Positions 1-8,366 of a DNA stretch of 30,180 bases are shown here, in pieces. The notes under the pieces were generated by a model. The model was given only the letters and a program-made list of their open reading frames with translations, was not told the DNA's origin and searched no databases. The position numbers and the translations under genes were made by a program. Numbering within the stretch: position 1 is the stretch's first letter; the number at the start of each line of letters is the position of its first letter. The stretch comes from Solimonas sp040391865 (GTDB lineage: Bacteria > Pseudomonadota > Gammaproteobacteria > Nevskiales > Nevskiaceae). The stretch spans positions 1 through 30,180 of the forward strand of contig JBEBWZ010000029.1 in assembly GCA_040391865.1 (NCBI GenBank), written 5' to 3'.

Positions 1-10
1 TGCATAGATC

Positions 11-1000
11 ATGAAGCTGCGCCAGCTCCACTACATTCATGAAGTCGCACAGCGTGGCCTCAATGTAACGGCTGCGGCAGAGGCGCTGTTCACCTCGCAG
101 CCAGGCGTCAGCAAACAGATCAAACAACTCGAGGAAGAACTCGGCGTCGACGTCTTCATCCGCAACGGCAAGCATCTGTCGGAAATCACGCCTGCGGGCC
201 AGCGTATCCTCGAATGCACTCGCCGGCTGCTCGATGAAGTCGAAAACATCAAACGTGTTGCCGACGAGTTCCACGATTCGGACCGCGGCGAGCTCTCGAT
301 CGCCACCACCCATACCCAGGCGCGTTATGCACTGCCCGCGGTGATCCAGTCGTTCCGCAGCCGCTATCCGAAAGTCCGTCTGCACCTGCACCAGGGTTCA
401 CCGCCGCAGATCGCGAAGATGGCCGCCGAGGGGCAGGCTGACTTTGCAATCGCCACCGAAGCGATGCATCACTTCGAAACGCTGGTGATGCTGCCCTGCT
501 ATCACTGGAATCGCTGCGTCCTGGTCAAGCCCACGCACCCGCTGGCCAAACTGAAGCAGCTGACGTTGGCGGCGATCGCCGAGTACCCGATCATCACCTA
601 TACCTTCGGCTTCACCGGCCGCTCGAAGCTGGATCAGGCCTTCGCCGCCAATGGGTTGAAGCCGGAAGTGGTACTGACGGCGGTCGACGCCGACGTGATC
701 AAGGCCTATGTGCGCCTCGACATGGGCATTGGCATTGTCGCCAACATGGCTTACGACGCCCACAACGACCAGGATCTGGTGCGGTTGCCCGCCGACCACC
801 TGTTCGAGGCCAGTACCACTCACATCGGGTTTCGTCGGAGCCTGTTTCTGCGAGGCTACATGTACGAGTTCCTGCAACTGTTCGCGCCACATCTGAAACG
901 CGAGCTGATCGAGGAAATCGTCACTATCGGTGACCCCGAGGAACGTCACCGGCACACCGCCCAGCTGTTGCCCCAACTGCCCTCGCAGCTACCGACCTGA
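11..1000 (+). CDS. cysB: LysR-family transcriptional regulator CysB
   Basis: CysB is the LysR-type activator of the cysteine/sulfate assimilation regulon; it responds to N-acetylserine or O-acetylserine as inducer and to sulfide or thiosulfate as anti-inducers (family knowledge). The 329-residue product has the usual N-terminal winged helix-turn-helix (about residues 1-60, with the SQPGVSKQIKQLE recognition-helix region) followed by a periplasmic-binding-protein-like effector domain. The ligand-contacting residues known in enteric CysB (Thr100, Thr102, Gln103) fall at exactly the same numbers here, in the ATTHTQARYALP stretch, which separates it from generic LysR proteins. Length matches the family (about 324). 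The first ATG lies only 10 bases inside the window, so its promoter and RBS are largely outside. The cysI-DUF934 pair follows 90 bp downstream on the same strand and is an obvious target of its regulation. Confidence 0.95.
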   Translation: MKLRQLHYIHEVAQRGLNVTAAAEALFTSQPGVSKQIKQLEEELGVDVFIRNGKHLSEITPAGQRILECTRRLLDEVENIKRVADEFHDSDRGELSIATTHTQARYALPAVIQSFRSRYPKVRLHLHQGSPPQIAKMAAEGQADFAIATEAMHHFETLVMLPCYHWNRCVLVKPTHPLAKLKQLTLAAIAEYPIITYTFGFTGRSKLDQAFAANGLKPEVVLTAVDADVIKAYVRLDMGIGIVANMAYDAHNDQDLVRLPADHLFEASTTHIGFRRSLFLRGYMYEFLQLFAPHLKRELIEEIVTIGDPEERHRHTAQLLPQLPSQLPT

Positions 1001-1090
1001 CCGTTTGCAACTTCTCTTCCGAAGGGTGCGCACTTTATGCCGCCCCCTTCGTCCTGCTAACCTTCGCTGCACTGCAGCAAGTCACTCTCC

Positions 1091-2761
1091 ATGTATCGCT
1101 ACGACTCCTACGATCAGCATCTCGTCGACCAACGGGTCGCACAGTTCCGCGACCAGACGCGGCGCTTCTTTGCTGGCCAGATCCCTGAAGACGAGTACCG
1201 CGCCCTGCGTCTGCGCAACGGGCTCTATATCCAGCGCTTTGCGCCGATGCTGCGCATCTCCGTGCCCTATGGCCTGCTCTCGACCAAGCAGGTGCGGATG
1301 CTCGCGCATATCGCCCGCAAGTACGACAAGAACTACGGTCACTTCACCACCCGCCAGAACATGCAGTTCAACTGGCCGAAGCTCGAGGACGTGCCGGATA
1401 TCCTGGCCGATCTGGCGACGGTACAGATGCATGCGATCCAGACCTCCGGCAATTGCATCCGCAACATCACAGCCGATCATCTCGCCGGTGCCGCCAGGGA
1501 CGAACTGATCGACCCTCGCCCCTACTGCGAGCTGACGCGCCAGTGGGCGACGTTCCATCCGGAATTCAACTGGCTGCCGCGCAAATTCAAGATCGCGTTT
1601 TCGGCCAGCGAGACCGATCGCGCGGCGACGCTGGTCCACGACATCGGCGTGCACATCGTACGCAACGCGGCCGGTGAACTGGGGTACACGGTATACGTGG
1701 GGGGCGGCCTCGGCCGCACGCCGATCATCGGCACCAAGGTCCGCGATTTCGTTCCGGAACTGGAGCTGCTGTCGTATTTCGAAGCGATCCTGCGCGTCTA
1801 CAACCGCCTCGGCCGTCGCGACAACATCTACAAGGCACGCATCAAGATCCTGGTCAAGGAAACCGGCGCCGCCAAGTTCACGCAACTGGTCGAGGACGAG
1901 TGGGCGCAGATCAAGGACGGGCCGCTGAAACTGCAGCCCGAAGACATCACGCGCATGCGGGCTCATTTCGACGAGCACCCCTATCGTGCCGATGCTGCTG
2001 CCGACAGCAGCCACGAGCAGGCGCTGGCCAGAGACCCTGCGTTTGCCGCGTTCGTGAAGCGCAACGTCAAGGAACACCGTGCCCCCGGGTACAAGTGCGT
2101 ATTCGTGTCGCTGAAAGCCCCTGGCATTGCCCCCGGCGATATCACGGCAGAACAGATGGAACTGGTTGCGGAGCTGGCGGAACGCTACAGCTTCGGCGAA
2201 GTCCGAGCGACTCACGATCAGAATCTGGTGCTGGCCGAGGTAGAGCAAAAGGATCTCTACGCGGTCTGGCAGGCCTTGCGCGAGCAGGGTCTGGCCACGC
2301 CGAATATCGGTCTGCTGACCGACATGATCTGCTGCCCGGGTCTGGATTTCTGCTCGCTGGCCAATGCCGGCTCGATCGGTGTCGCTGCGGATATCGGCGA
2401 TCGCTTCGAATCGATGGATGATCTCCATGACGTCGGCGAGATCAAGATCAAGATGTCCGGCTGCATGAACGGCTGCGGCCATCACACCGTGGGTCACATC
2501 GGTATCCTCGGCGTCGATAAGAAGGGCGAGGAGTGGTATCAGATCACCCTGGGAGGCTCCGCCGACAACGACGCGGCGCTCGGCGACCGTACCGGTCCGG
2601 CCATTGATCGTCATCGCATCGCCGACGCCGTTGAAAAGCTGGTGACGGTTTACCTCGAACAGCGTTATTCGGAAGACGAGACCTTCCTTCAGTGCTATCG
2701 CCGGATCGGCATGGCGCCGTTCAAGACGCGCCTGTATGCAGAAGAGGAAGTGGCGGCATGA
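1091..2761 (+). CDS. cysI: Sulfite reductase hemoprotein (nitrite/sulfite reductase family) CysI
   Basis: This protein reduces sulfite to sulfide in cytoplasmic sulfur assimilation, using coupled siroheme and [4Fe-4S] centres. The 556-residue protein shows the two duplicated ferredoxin-like/siroheme half-domains. The cluster/siroheme ligand pattern Cys-x5-Cys ... Cys-x3-Cys is complete: C415 and C421 in CCPGLDFC, and C458 and C462 in SGCMNGCGHH. The substrate-pocket segments TTRQNMQFNW (near residue 90) and QTSGNCIRN (near 120) are also present. Length and the following DUF934 gene match the Pseudomonas-type single-gene sulfite reductase rather than the enteric CysJI pair; no flavoprotein gene (cysJ) is adjacent, so the electron donor is probably ferredoxin or another reductase (inference). 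Its stop overlaps the next start as ATGA, indicating translational coupling. Confidence 0.94.
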   Translation: MYRYDSYDQHLVDQRVAQFRDQTRRFFAGQIPEDEYRALRLRNGLYIQRFAPMLRISVPYGLLSTKQVRMLAHIARKYDKNYGHFTTRQNMQFNWPKLEDVPDILADLATVQMHAIQTSGNCIRNITADHLAGAARDELIDPRPYCELTRQWATFHPEFNWLPRKFKIAFSASETDRAATLVHDIGVHIVRNAAGELGYTVYVGGGLGRTPIIGTKVRDFVPELELLSYFEAILRVYNRLGRRDNIYKARIKILVKETGAAKFTQLVEDEWAQIKDGPLKLQPEDITRMRAHFDEHPYRADAAADSSHEQALARDPAFAAFVKRNVKEHRAPGYKCVFVSLKAPGIAPGDITAEQMELVAELAERYSFGEVRATHDQNLVLAEVEQKDLYAVWQALREQGLATPNIGLLTDMICCPGLDFCSLANAGSIGVAADIGDRFESMDDLHDVGEIKIKMSGCMNGCGHHTVGHIGILGVDKKGEEWYQITLGGSADNDAALGDRTGPAIDRHRIADAVEKLVTVYLEQRYSEDETFLQCYRRIGMAPFKTRLYAEEEVAA

Positions 2762-3267
2762 ATGGCACCCTGATCCGCAATGGCCAGGTCGAGGCTGATG
2801 ACTATCCGCTGCTGGGCGAGGATCAAGCCCTCCCCACTTCCGGCCAGGTATTGCTTTCCTGGGGCCGCTGGCAGCAAGACGGCAGTCAGGTGCAAGGGCG
2901 TCCATCGCTCAGCGTCGGCGTACAAATCCCGAACACCCTGGATCTGACCACCGCAGAAGCGAGCCTGTTCGAATGCCCGCTGATCGTGCTCAGCTTCCCA
3001 TCTTTTGGTGATGGCAGAGCCTATTCCCAGGCGCGGCTACTGCGCGACCGATTCCATTACACCGGCGAGCTGCGCGCCACGGGTGCGGCGGTGGTTCGCG
3101 ACCAACTTCTAGGGATGTCGCGCTGCGGAATCAACAGCTTTCTTCTGCGAGAAGATCAAAAAGCTGGGGACTTTCTGGCTGCATTGGGTGAATTCGACCT
3201 GGCCTATCAACCCGCCGCCGACCAACTCCCGACAGTACCCGGTTTGCGCCGCGGCGGCCCAAACTGA
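2758..3267 (+). CDS. DUF934 family protein, associated with sulfite reduction
   Basis: This is a 169-residue cytoplasmic protein of the DUF934 family, which in proteobacteria almost always follows cysI and is thought to take part in sulfite reduction; its biochemical role is not established. I place the start at the ATG that overlaps the cysI stop (ATGA), because the product then begins MNGTLIRNGQVE as the family usually does; an in-frame ATG 66 bases upstream lies inside cysI and gives an unrelated N-terminus. The central segment with FPSFGDGRAYSQARLLRDRF is the family's signature region (about residues 81-100), and the conserved GxMSRCGINSF-like stretch follows (here GMSRCGINSFLL). No signal peptide or membrane segment is seen. 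Transcription is probably from the cysI promoter. Confidence 0.88.
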   Translation: MNGTLIRNGQVEADDYPLLGEDQALPTSGQVLLSWGRWQQDGSQVQGRPSLSVGVQIPNTLDLTTAEASLFECPLIVLSFPSFGDGRAYSQARLLRDRFHYTGELRATGAAVVRDQLLGMSRCGINSFLLREDQKAGDFLAALGEFDLAYQPAADQLPTVPGLRRGGPN

Positions 3268-3274
3268 ACCAGAC

Positions 3275-3335
3275 CTGAAGAACTCTGTGATACAGCGCAT
3301 ATCTTCAGTTACAAGCCTCAATAAAGGCCTTGTAA
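3275..3335. repeat. Two adjacent stem-loops downstream of the cysI operon
   Basis: The first dyad is CTGAAGA (3275-3281) with TCTTCAG (3302-3308), enclosing a nested CTGT-GAT-ACAG hairpin (3285-3295). The second, starting at once, is TTACAAG-CCT (3309-3318) paired with AGG-C-CTTGTAA, ending at 3335. Neither is followed by a T-run, so they are not standard intrinsic terminators. They may protect the 3' end of the cys transcript or act as operators, because the second overlaps a candidate -35 box. Confidence 0.5.
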
Positions 3336-3358
3336 TTGGAATGCGGAACATCTAGAGT
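3330..3358 (+). promoter_or_regulatory. Candidate sigma-70 promoter for the exported beta-barrel gene
   Basis: TTGTAA (3330-3335) and TAGAGT (3353-3358) are separated by 17 bp, each matching 4 of 6 consensus positions. The expected start of transcription would leave a leader of about 58 nt containing an AGGGGA ribosome-binding site (3408-3413) nine bases before the ATG at 3423. The -35 box lies in the right arm of an inverted repeat. Confidence 0.35.
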
Positions 3359-3422
3359 TTCCGGCGATGGCGCATTGCGGCAATGTTGCGCTAACTGAAT
3401 TGAAAACAGGGGATTCGAACTC

Positions 3423-4187
3423 ATGATTCACAATAAGAAGCTTGCTTTTGTCGCCACCGGCGCCGCGCTGATGCTGGCAAGTGCTGCAGCCCAGGCCCAG
3501 ACCGCGGCGCAGCAGGCCGCCGGTCCTCTGCGTGGCCTCGCTGGTGCTTCATTCCAGTCTCCGGTCGCATTCGGCGCAAGCTGGGGCGGCGTGGGCATCG
3601 GCGTCTACGGTCAAACGATCGACAATGCATCCGAAGATTATGACGGCAGCGCCGGCATCGCTTTCGGCCTCGGCAACGCCGACAAGTATGTCGGTCTCGA
3701 GACGGTGGTCACCACCTCTTCGCTCACCGGTGCCAGCGGCGACGACTTCGGCGAAGCTGGATCGGTCTCGCTGAAGCTGCATACCAACCTGCCTGGCCAC
3801 GCGTCGTTTGCCGTCGGCGTCAACGGCACCGGCCGCTGGGGCAATGCCAGCAACCCGACCAATAGTTCCAGCGTCTACGCCGTGGGCAGCAAGTTCTTCA
3901 CTCTGGGCAATACCGTTGGTCTCGTCGCCAATCTGGGCATGGGTGACGGCGTCTATCAGGAAATCGGCGAAGACGGTGCCGCCGTGTTTGGCTCGCTTGC
4001 GCTGTACATCACACCGCGCTTCTCGATCATCGGTGAATATACCGGTCGCTTCGCCAATGCTGCTGTGTCCGCCGCACCGTTCCGTTCGCTGCCGCTGACC
4101 ATCACGCTGGGCGCAGTCAACCTCGGCGAACGCTATAACGACGACGTCCAGTTCGCTGGCTCCGTCGGCCTTGGCTTCAGCTTCTAA
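3423..4187 (+). CDS. Unrecognised exported protein, predicted outer-membrane beta-barrel
   Basis: I do not recognise this as a named gene. The 254-residue product starts with a clear Sec signal peptide (MIHNKKLAFVATGAALMLAS, likely cleavage after AAAQAQ near residue 26). The mature part is rich in Gly, Ser and alternating hydrophobic/polar residues, for example VGIGVYGQTID, VSLKLHTNL, ASFAVGVNG and SLALYITPRFSIIGEYTGRF. It ends in Phe (SVGLGFSF), the typical C-terminal residue of outer-membrane beta-barrels inserted by the BAM complex. About 8-10 amphipathic strands could be drawn. The pattern of GLGNADKYVGLE followed by FGEAGSVSLKLH resembles uncharacterised barrel-like proteins I recall from other bacteria, but this is only an impression. 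A good SD (AGGGGA) precedes the start. The small exported protein at 4218 follows 30 bp later and is probably co-transcribed. Confidence 0.75.
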   Translation: MIHNKKLAFVATGAALMLASAAAQAQTAAQQAAGPLRGLAGASFQSPVAFGASWGGVGIGVYGQTIDNASEDYDGSAGIAFGLGNADKYVGLETVVTTSSLTGASGDDFGEAGSVSLKLHTNLPGHASFAVGVNGTGRWGNASNPTNSSSVYAVGSKFFTLGNTVGLVANLGMGDGVYQEIGEDGAAVFGSLALYITPRFSIIGEYTGRFANAAVSAAPFRSLPLTITLGAVNLGERYNDDVQFAGSVGLGFSF

Positions 4188-4217
4188 AGCCGGTTTATTC
4201 CTAATCAGGAGTTAGTC

Positions 4218-4490
4218 ATGATCAAGCTTGTAAAGATTGCAGTGGTTGCAGGTAGCGCGATGATCGCTACGGCGGCATTCGCCCAGAGCGGCGTTGGTGT
4301 TTCCGGCACCGGCGGCACCGGCGTCGATTTCGCTGCAGGTATCGCTACCGTTTCCAATAATCCTGGCGTCACGCTGCCGGGCTCGAGCGCGGGTGATGGC
4401 GGCGCGTTCGGCGATTCCGGCGTCGGGCGTGGCATCGCCTCTCTTGACGCAGCAGCAGCGGACGGTAAGAAGGCCGGCGACAAGGAGTAA
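4218..4490 (+). CDS. Unrecognised small Gly/Ala-rich exported protein
   Basis: This 90-residue product is not recognised. It has a signal peptide (MIKLVKIAVVAGSAMIATAAFAQ, predicted cleavage AFA-Q near residue 22) and a mature part of about 68 residues, very rich in Gly, Ala, Ser and Asp (SGVGVSGTGGTGVDFAAGIA, then GSSAGDGGAFGDSGVGRG), with a charged Lys/Asp/Glu tail (DGKKAGDKE). There are no cysteines, membrane segments or lipobox. The start is supported by a near-perfect Shine-Dalgarno AGGAG (4207-4211), six bases before the ATG. It lies 30 bp after the beta-barrel gene and is closed by a strong terminator, so the two probably form one transcript. A periplasmic or secreted partner of the barrel is possible, but that is guesswork. 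Confidence 0.7.
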   Translation: MIKLVKIAVVAGSAMIATAAFAQSGVGVSGTGGTGVDFAAGIATVSNNPGVTLPGSSAGDGGAFGDSGVGRGIASLDAAAADGKKAGDKE

Positions 4491-4514
4491 GTCACCTCCT
4501 ATTGCTAGAGACGC

Positions 4515-4544
4515 AAAAACTGCCCCTTTTCAGGGGCAGTTTTT
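4515..4544. terminator. Strong intrinsic terminator, probably bidirectional
   Basis: There is a perfect 12-bp stem: AAAAACTGCCCC (4515-4526) pairs with GGGGCAGTTTTT (4533-4544) around a TTTTCA loop. The T-tract on one strand and the A-tract on the other let it end both the exported-protein transcript (plus strand) and the serS transcript (minus strand), which converge here. Confidence 0.93.
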
Positions 4545-4580
4545 ATAGAGGCCTTCGTTCCGTTGCGAGCGGTCAGCTAT

Positions 4581-5858
4581 TCAAATCGCTGCGATTCGCT
4601 GCATCCCTGGCAGATACGCGCTTAGCGCCATGGGAATAGCGATGCTGCCGTCTGCGTTCTGGTAATTCTCGAGGATCGCCACCAACGTGCGTCCCACCGC
4701 CAGTCCTGAACCGTTCAAGGTGTGAACCAGTTCTGGCTTGCGCGTTTCTGGATGACGATAGCGGGCCATCAGTCGGCGCGCCTGGAAGTCCTCGCAGTTC
4801 GAGCATGAAGAAATTTCGCGGTAACGATTCTGACTCGGCAGCCACACTTCAAGGTCATAGGTTTTCGCTGCACCAAACCCCATATCGCCGGTACACAACG
4901 ACAAGGTCCGGAAGGGCAGTTCCAGCTTCTTGAGAATGGCTTCTGCGTGACTGACCAGTTCTTCCAGCGCCTGATAGGACTTTGCAGGCTCGACGATATG
5001 GACCAGTTCAACCTTGTCGAACTGGTGTTGGCGGATCATGCCGCGGGTATCCCTGCCCGCTGAGCCAGCCTCCGAGCGGAAGCATGGCGTGTGCGCAACC
5101 CATTTTCTCGGCAGTTGCTCGTGCGCCAGAATTTCATCTCGCACCAGATTGGTCACAGGCACTTCGGCGGTCGGAATCAAGCGCCAGTCCTGTTCACCCT
5201 GCAGAGCGAACAGATCTTCTCCGAATTTCGGCAACTGTCCTGTGCCCTGCAAGCTGGCGGCATTGACGATATACGGCACATAGAGTTCTTCGTACCCATG
5301 CTCCTGGGTGTGCACGTCGAGCATGAACTGCGCAAGCGCGCGATGCAGACGTGCCAGCTGTCCACGCAATACCGTGAATCTCGCGCCGGTGAGCTTGGCC
5401 GCTGCCGCGAAATCCATCAATCCCAGCGCTTCACCGAGATCGGCATGGTCGCGTGCACCATCCGATGCGCGCGGCTGGCCCCAGCGGCGCACTTCCAGAT
5501 TGTCGTTCTCATCCTTGCCATCCGGTACCGAGGCATGCGGCAAGTTCGGCAAGCCAAGCAGGAAACTGTTGAGTTCACTCTGAACGCCGTCGAGCGCCAG
5601 ACGATGCGCTTCAAGCTGCTGCCCCAATTGCTCGACATCGGCCATCAGTGGCGCGATGTCCTCACCCTTGCCTTTCGCGACACCGATCGCCTTGGAGCGC
5701 GTGTTGCGTTCAGCCTGCAAACGCTCGGTTTCCGACTGCAGGTTCTTGCGGCGACCTTCCAGTTCCTGGAAGCCATCAAGATTGAAATCAAAGCCGCGCC
5801 GCGCCAACTGTTGGGCAACGTGTTCGGGCTGTGCGCGCAGAATCTTGGGATCAAGCAT
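4581..5858 (-). CDS. serS: Serine--tRNA ligase
   Basis: SerS charges tRNA-Ser (and tRNA-Sec where present) with serine; it is a cytoplasmic homodimeric class II aminoacyl-tRNA synthetase. The 425-residue product has the typical N-terminal antiparallel coiled-coil arm (about residues 25-100, heptad-rich, with ELEGRRKNLQSETERLQAERN) that contacts the long variable arm of tRNA-Ser. The class II catalytic core follows: motif 2 around FRSEAGSAGRDTRGMIRQHQ and motif 3 around NGSGLAVGRTLVAILENYQ near the C-terminus. Length is normal (about 425-430). It begins MLDPKILRAQPE like its homologues. It lies 53 bp after crcB, last in the ftsK-lolA-rarA-crcB-serS series, and is separated from the convergent exported-protein gene by the bidirectional terminator. 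Confidence 0.97.
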   Translation of the reverse strand: MLDPKILRAQPEHVAQQLARRGFDFNLDGFQELEGRRKNLQSETERLQAERNTRSKAIGVAKGKGEDIAPLMADVEQLGQQLEAHRLALDGVQSELNSFLLGLPNLPHASVPDGKDENDNLEVRRWGQPRASDGARDHADLGEALGLMDFAAAAKLTGARFTVLRGQLARLHRALAQFMLDVHTQEHGYEELYVPYIVNAASLQGTGQLPKFGEDLFALQGEQDWRLIPTAEVPVTNLVRDEILAHEQLPRKWVAHTPCFRSEAGSAGRDTRGMIRQHQFDKVELVHIVEPAKSYQALEELVSHAEAILKKLELPFRTLSLCTGDMGFGAAKTYDLEVWLPSQNRYREISSCSNCEDFQARRLMARYRHPETRKPELVHTLNGSGLAVGRTLVAILENYQNADGSIAIPMALSAYLPGMQRIAAI

Positions 5859-5911
5859 GGAGACGGACTTCTTTCGGCCATTGATGCCGGTATTGTAAGC
5901 CTGCCTGCTGC

Positions 5912-6285
5912 TCAGAATGACTGGCGCGCGAGGTACAAGCCCAAGGCACAGGCACCAAGGCAGATCGCCACGCTCAGCAGGACATTGACGACAGCGGAGC
6001 CCAGGGCGCCCGTCTCCAGCAGTCGCATGGTTTCCAGGGAGAAGGCGGAAAACGTGGTGAACCCGCCGAGAAAACCGACGATCAACAGGCTACGCCATTC
6101 TTCCGCGACCCCCACACGCTCAACCAGAGCCACATACAGCATTCCGGCCGCGAGACTGCCAAGCACGTTGACCGCGAGGGTGCCCAGCGGAAAATTGACG
6201 CCCAGCCACTGCGTCAGCAGACGCACCGAGCCATAGCGCGCCAGCGCGCCCGCACCACCGCCCACCGCGACGGCAAGCCAGTGAT

Positions 6286-6289
<4 letters not shown>
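5912..6289 (-). CDS. crcB: Fluoride ion channel CrcB (Fluc)
   Basis: CrcB/Fluc is a small inner-membrane, dual-topology, dimeric channel that lets fluoride leave the cell and so protects against fluoride toxicity. The 125-residue product has four hydrophobic segments and the family motifs: GGGAGALARYG at the N-terminus, a conserved Asn in NVLGSLAAG, and the pore-lining GFLGGFTTFSAFS stretch (about residues 72-84) with its Phe and Ser/Thr residues. The start codon is GTG, overlapping the rarA stop as GTGA, so the two are translationally coupled. No fluoride riboswitch is seen before it, which fits expression within a housekeeping operon rather than fluoride-induced expression. Confidence 0.95.
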
Positions 6290-7626
<1,337 letters not shown>

Positions 7627-7649
7627 GCTGGCGTCCGCATCACCGCCGT

Positions 7650-8291
7650 TCAGCGCGCCGGCTCACGTGCATCGATCACTTCCACTCCTTTCGGCGGCTG
7701 AAAGCGGAACCGCTCCGCGTCAACGGCAAGCTTGGTCTGAATCTGCGAGAAGTGAATGTCCGTCGTGCCTCCAAGCTGGTCGAGAAAGCGCATGCGCTGC
7801 GGCACCCCTTTTTCGAGCCACAGTTCAATCGCACGAAAATCGCTGTCATCGGACTTCGGCTTCAGGCGAACGATGCTCGCTTTACCATCGACACCGCCAT
7901 CTTCGATGACGAACCCATCGCCGATGTCGCTGCGCTGCGCCAGCAAGGCCGCCGGAGTACCCCGCAACAACTCGCTGGCATTGCGTACCGTGGCCTGCGC
8001 CAGATCCGGTTCGTAGTTCCAGATCTGCGTGCCGTCGCAAACCATCAGCTGTTCATAGGGCTGGGTATAGCTCCAGCGAAAACGACCGGGGCGCGCCAAT
8101 AGAAACTCACCGGAACGGGTATCGATCACGCTGCCACGTTCATCGATCTGGCGCTGTTCGAAATGCGCAGACAGGGTCTGCACACCGTCGACAAACTGCT
8201 GCAACTGCAACTCCGCCTTGCTCGCAGCCGCAACCGTTGTCGAACTTGCGCAAAGCACTGCGAAAACCAACCGTCTGATCCATCGGCTCAT
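7650..8291 (-). CDS. lolA: Outer-membrane lipoprotein carrier protein LolA
   Basis: LolA is the periplasmic chaperone that takes lipoproteins released by the LolCDE ABC transporter and hands them to LolB at the outer membrane. With the start used here the product is 213 residues: signal peptide MSRWIRRLVFAVLCASSTTVAAA, then the incomplete beta-barrel fold typical of LolA, with FEQRQIDERGSVIDTRSGEFLLARPGRFRWSY-like strands (about residues 45-75) and a closing PPKGVEVID. I chose the ATG at 8291 because an AAGGG lies seven bases before it and the product then begins directly with a Sec signal; in-frame ATGs at 8297 and 8345 are less well placed. It lies between ftsK and rarA, the conserved gammaproteobacterial position. 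Confidence 0.93.
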   Translation of the reverse strand: MSRWIRRLVFAVLCASSTTVAAASKAELQLQQFVDGVQTLSAHFEQRQIDERGSVIDTRSGEFLLARPGRFRWSYTQPYEQLMVCDGTQIWNYEPDLAQATVRNASELLRGTPAALLAQRSDIGDGFVIEDGGVDGKASIVRLKPKSDDSDFRAIELWLEKGVPQRMRFLDQLGGTTDIHFSQIQTKLAVDAERFRFQPPKGVEVIDAREPAR

Positions 8292-8366
8292 CGTCATACC
8301 CTTGAAGTTCCGCCAGACGCGGAGGCCGGCCAGTGTGTCACCCAACGCTGAACTGCCGCTGATCTA

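Noticed and set aside
1020..1051. Intrinsic terminator after cysB
   Set aside because: The 7-bp stem has an 18-base loop and is not followed by a T-run.
1082..2905. A 607-codon open frame on the minus strand opposite cysI
   Set aside because: It is a shadow of the high-GC cysI gene. The plus strand encodes all siroheme and cluster ligands, and the minus-strand product has no recognisable domain.
5091..6236. A 381-codon plus-strand open frame opposite serS and crcB
   Set aside because: It runs across two well-supported minus-strand genes and their gap; its product has no domain.
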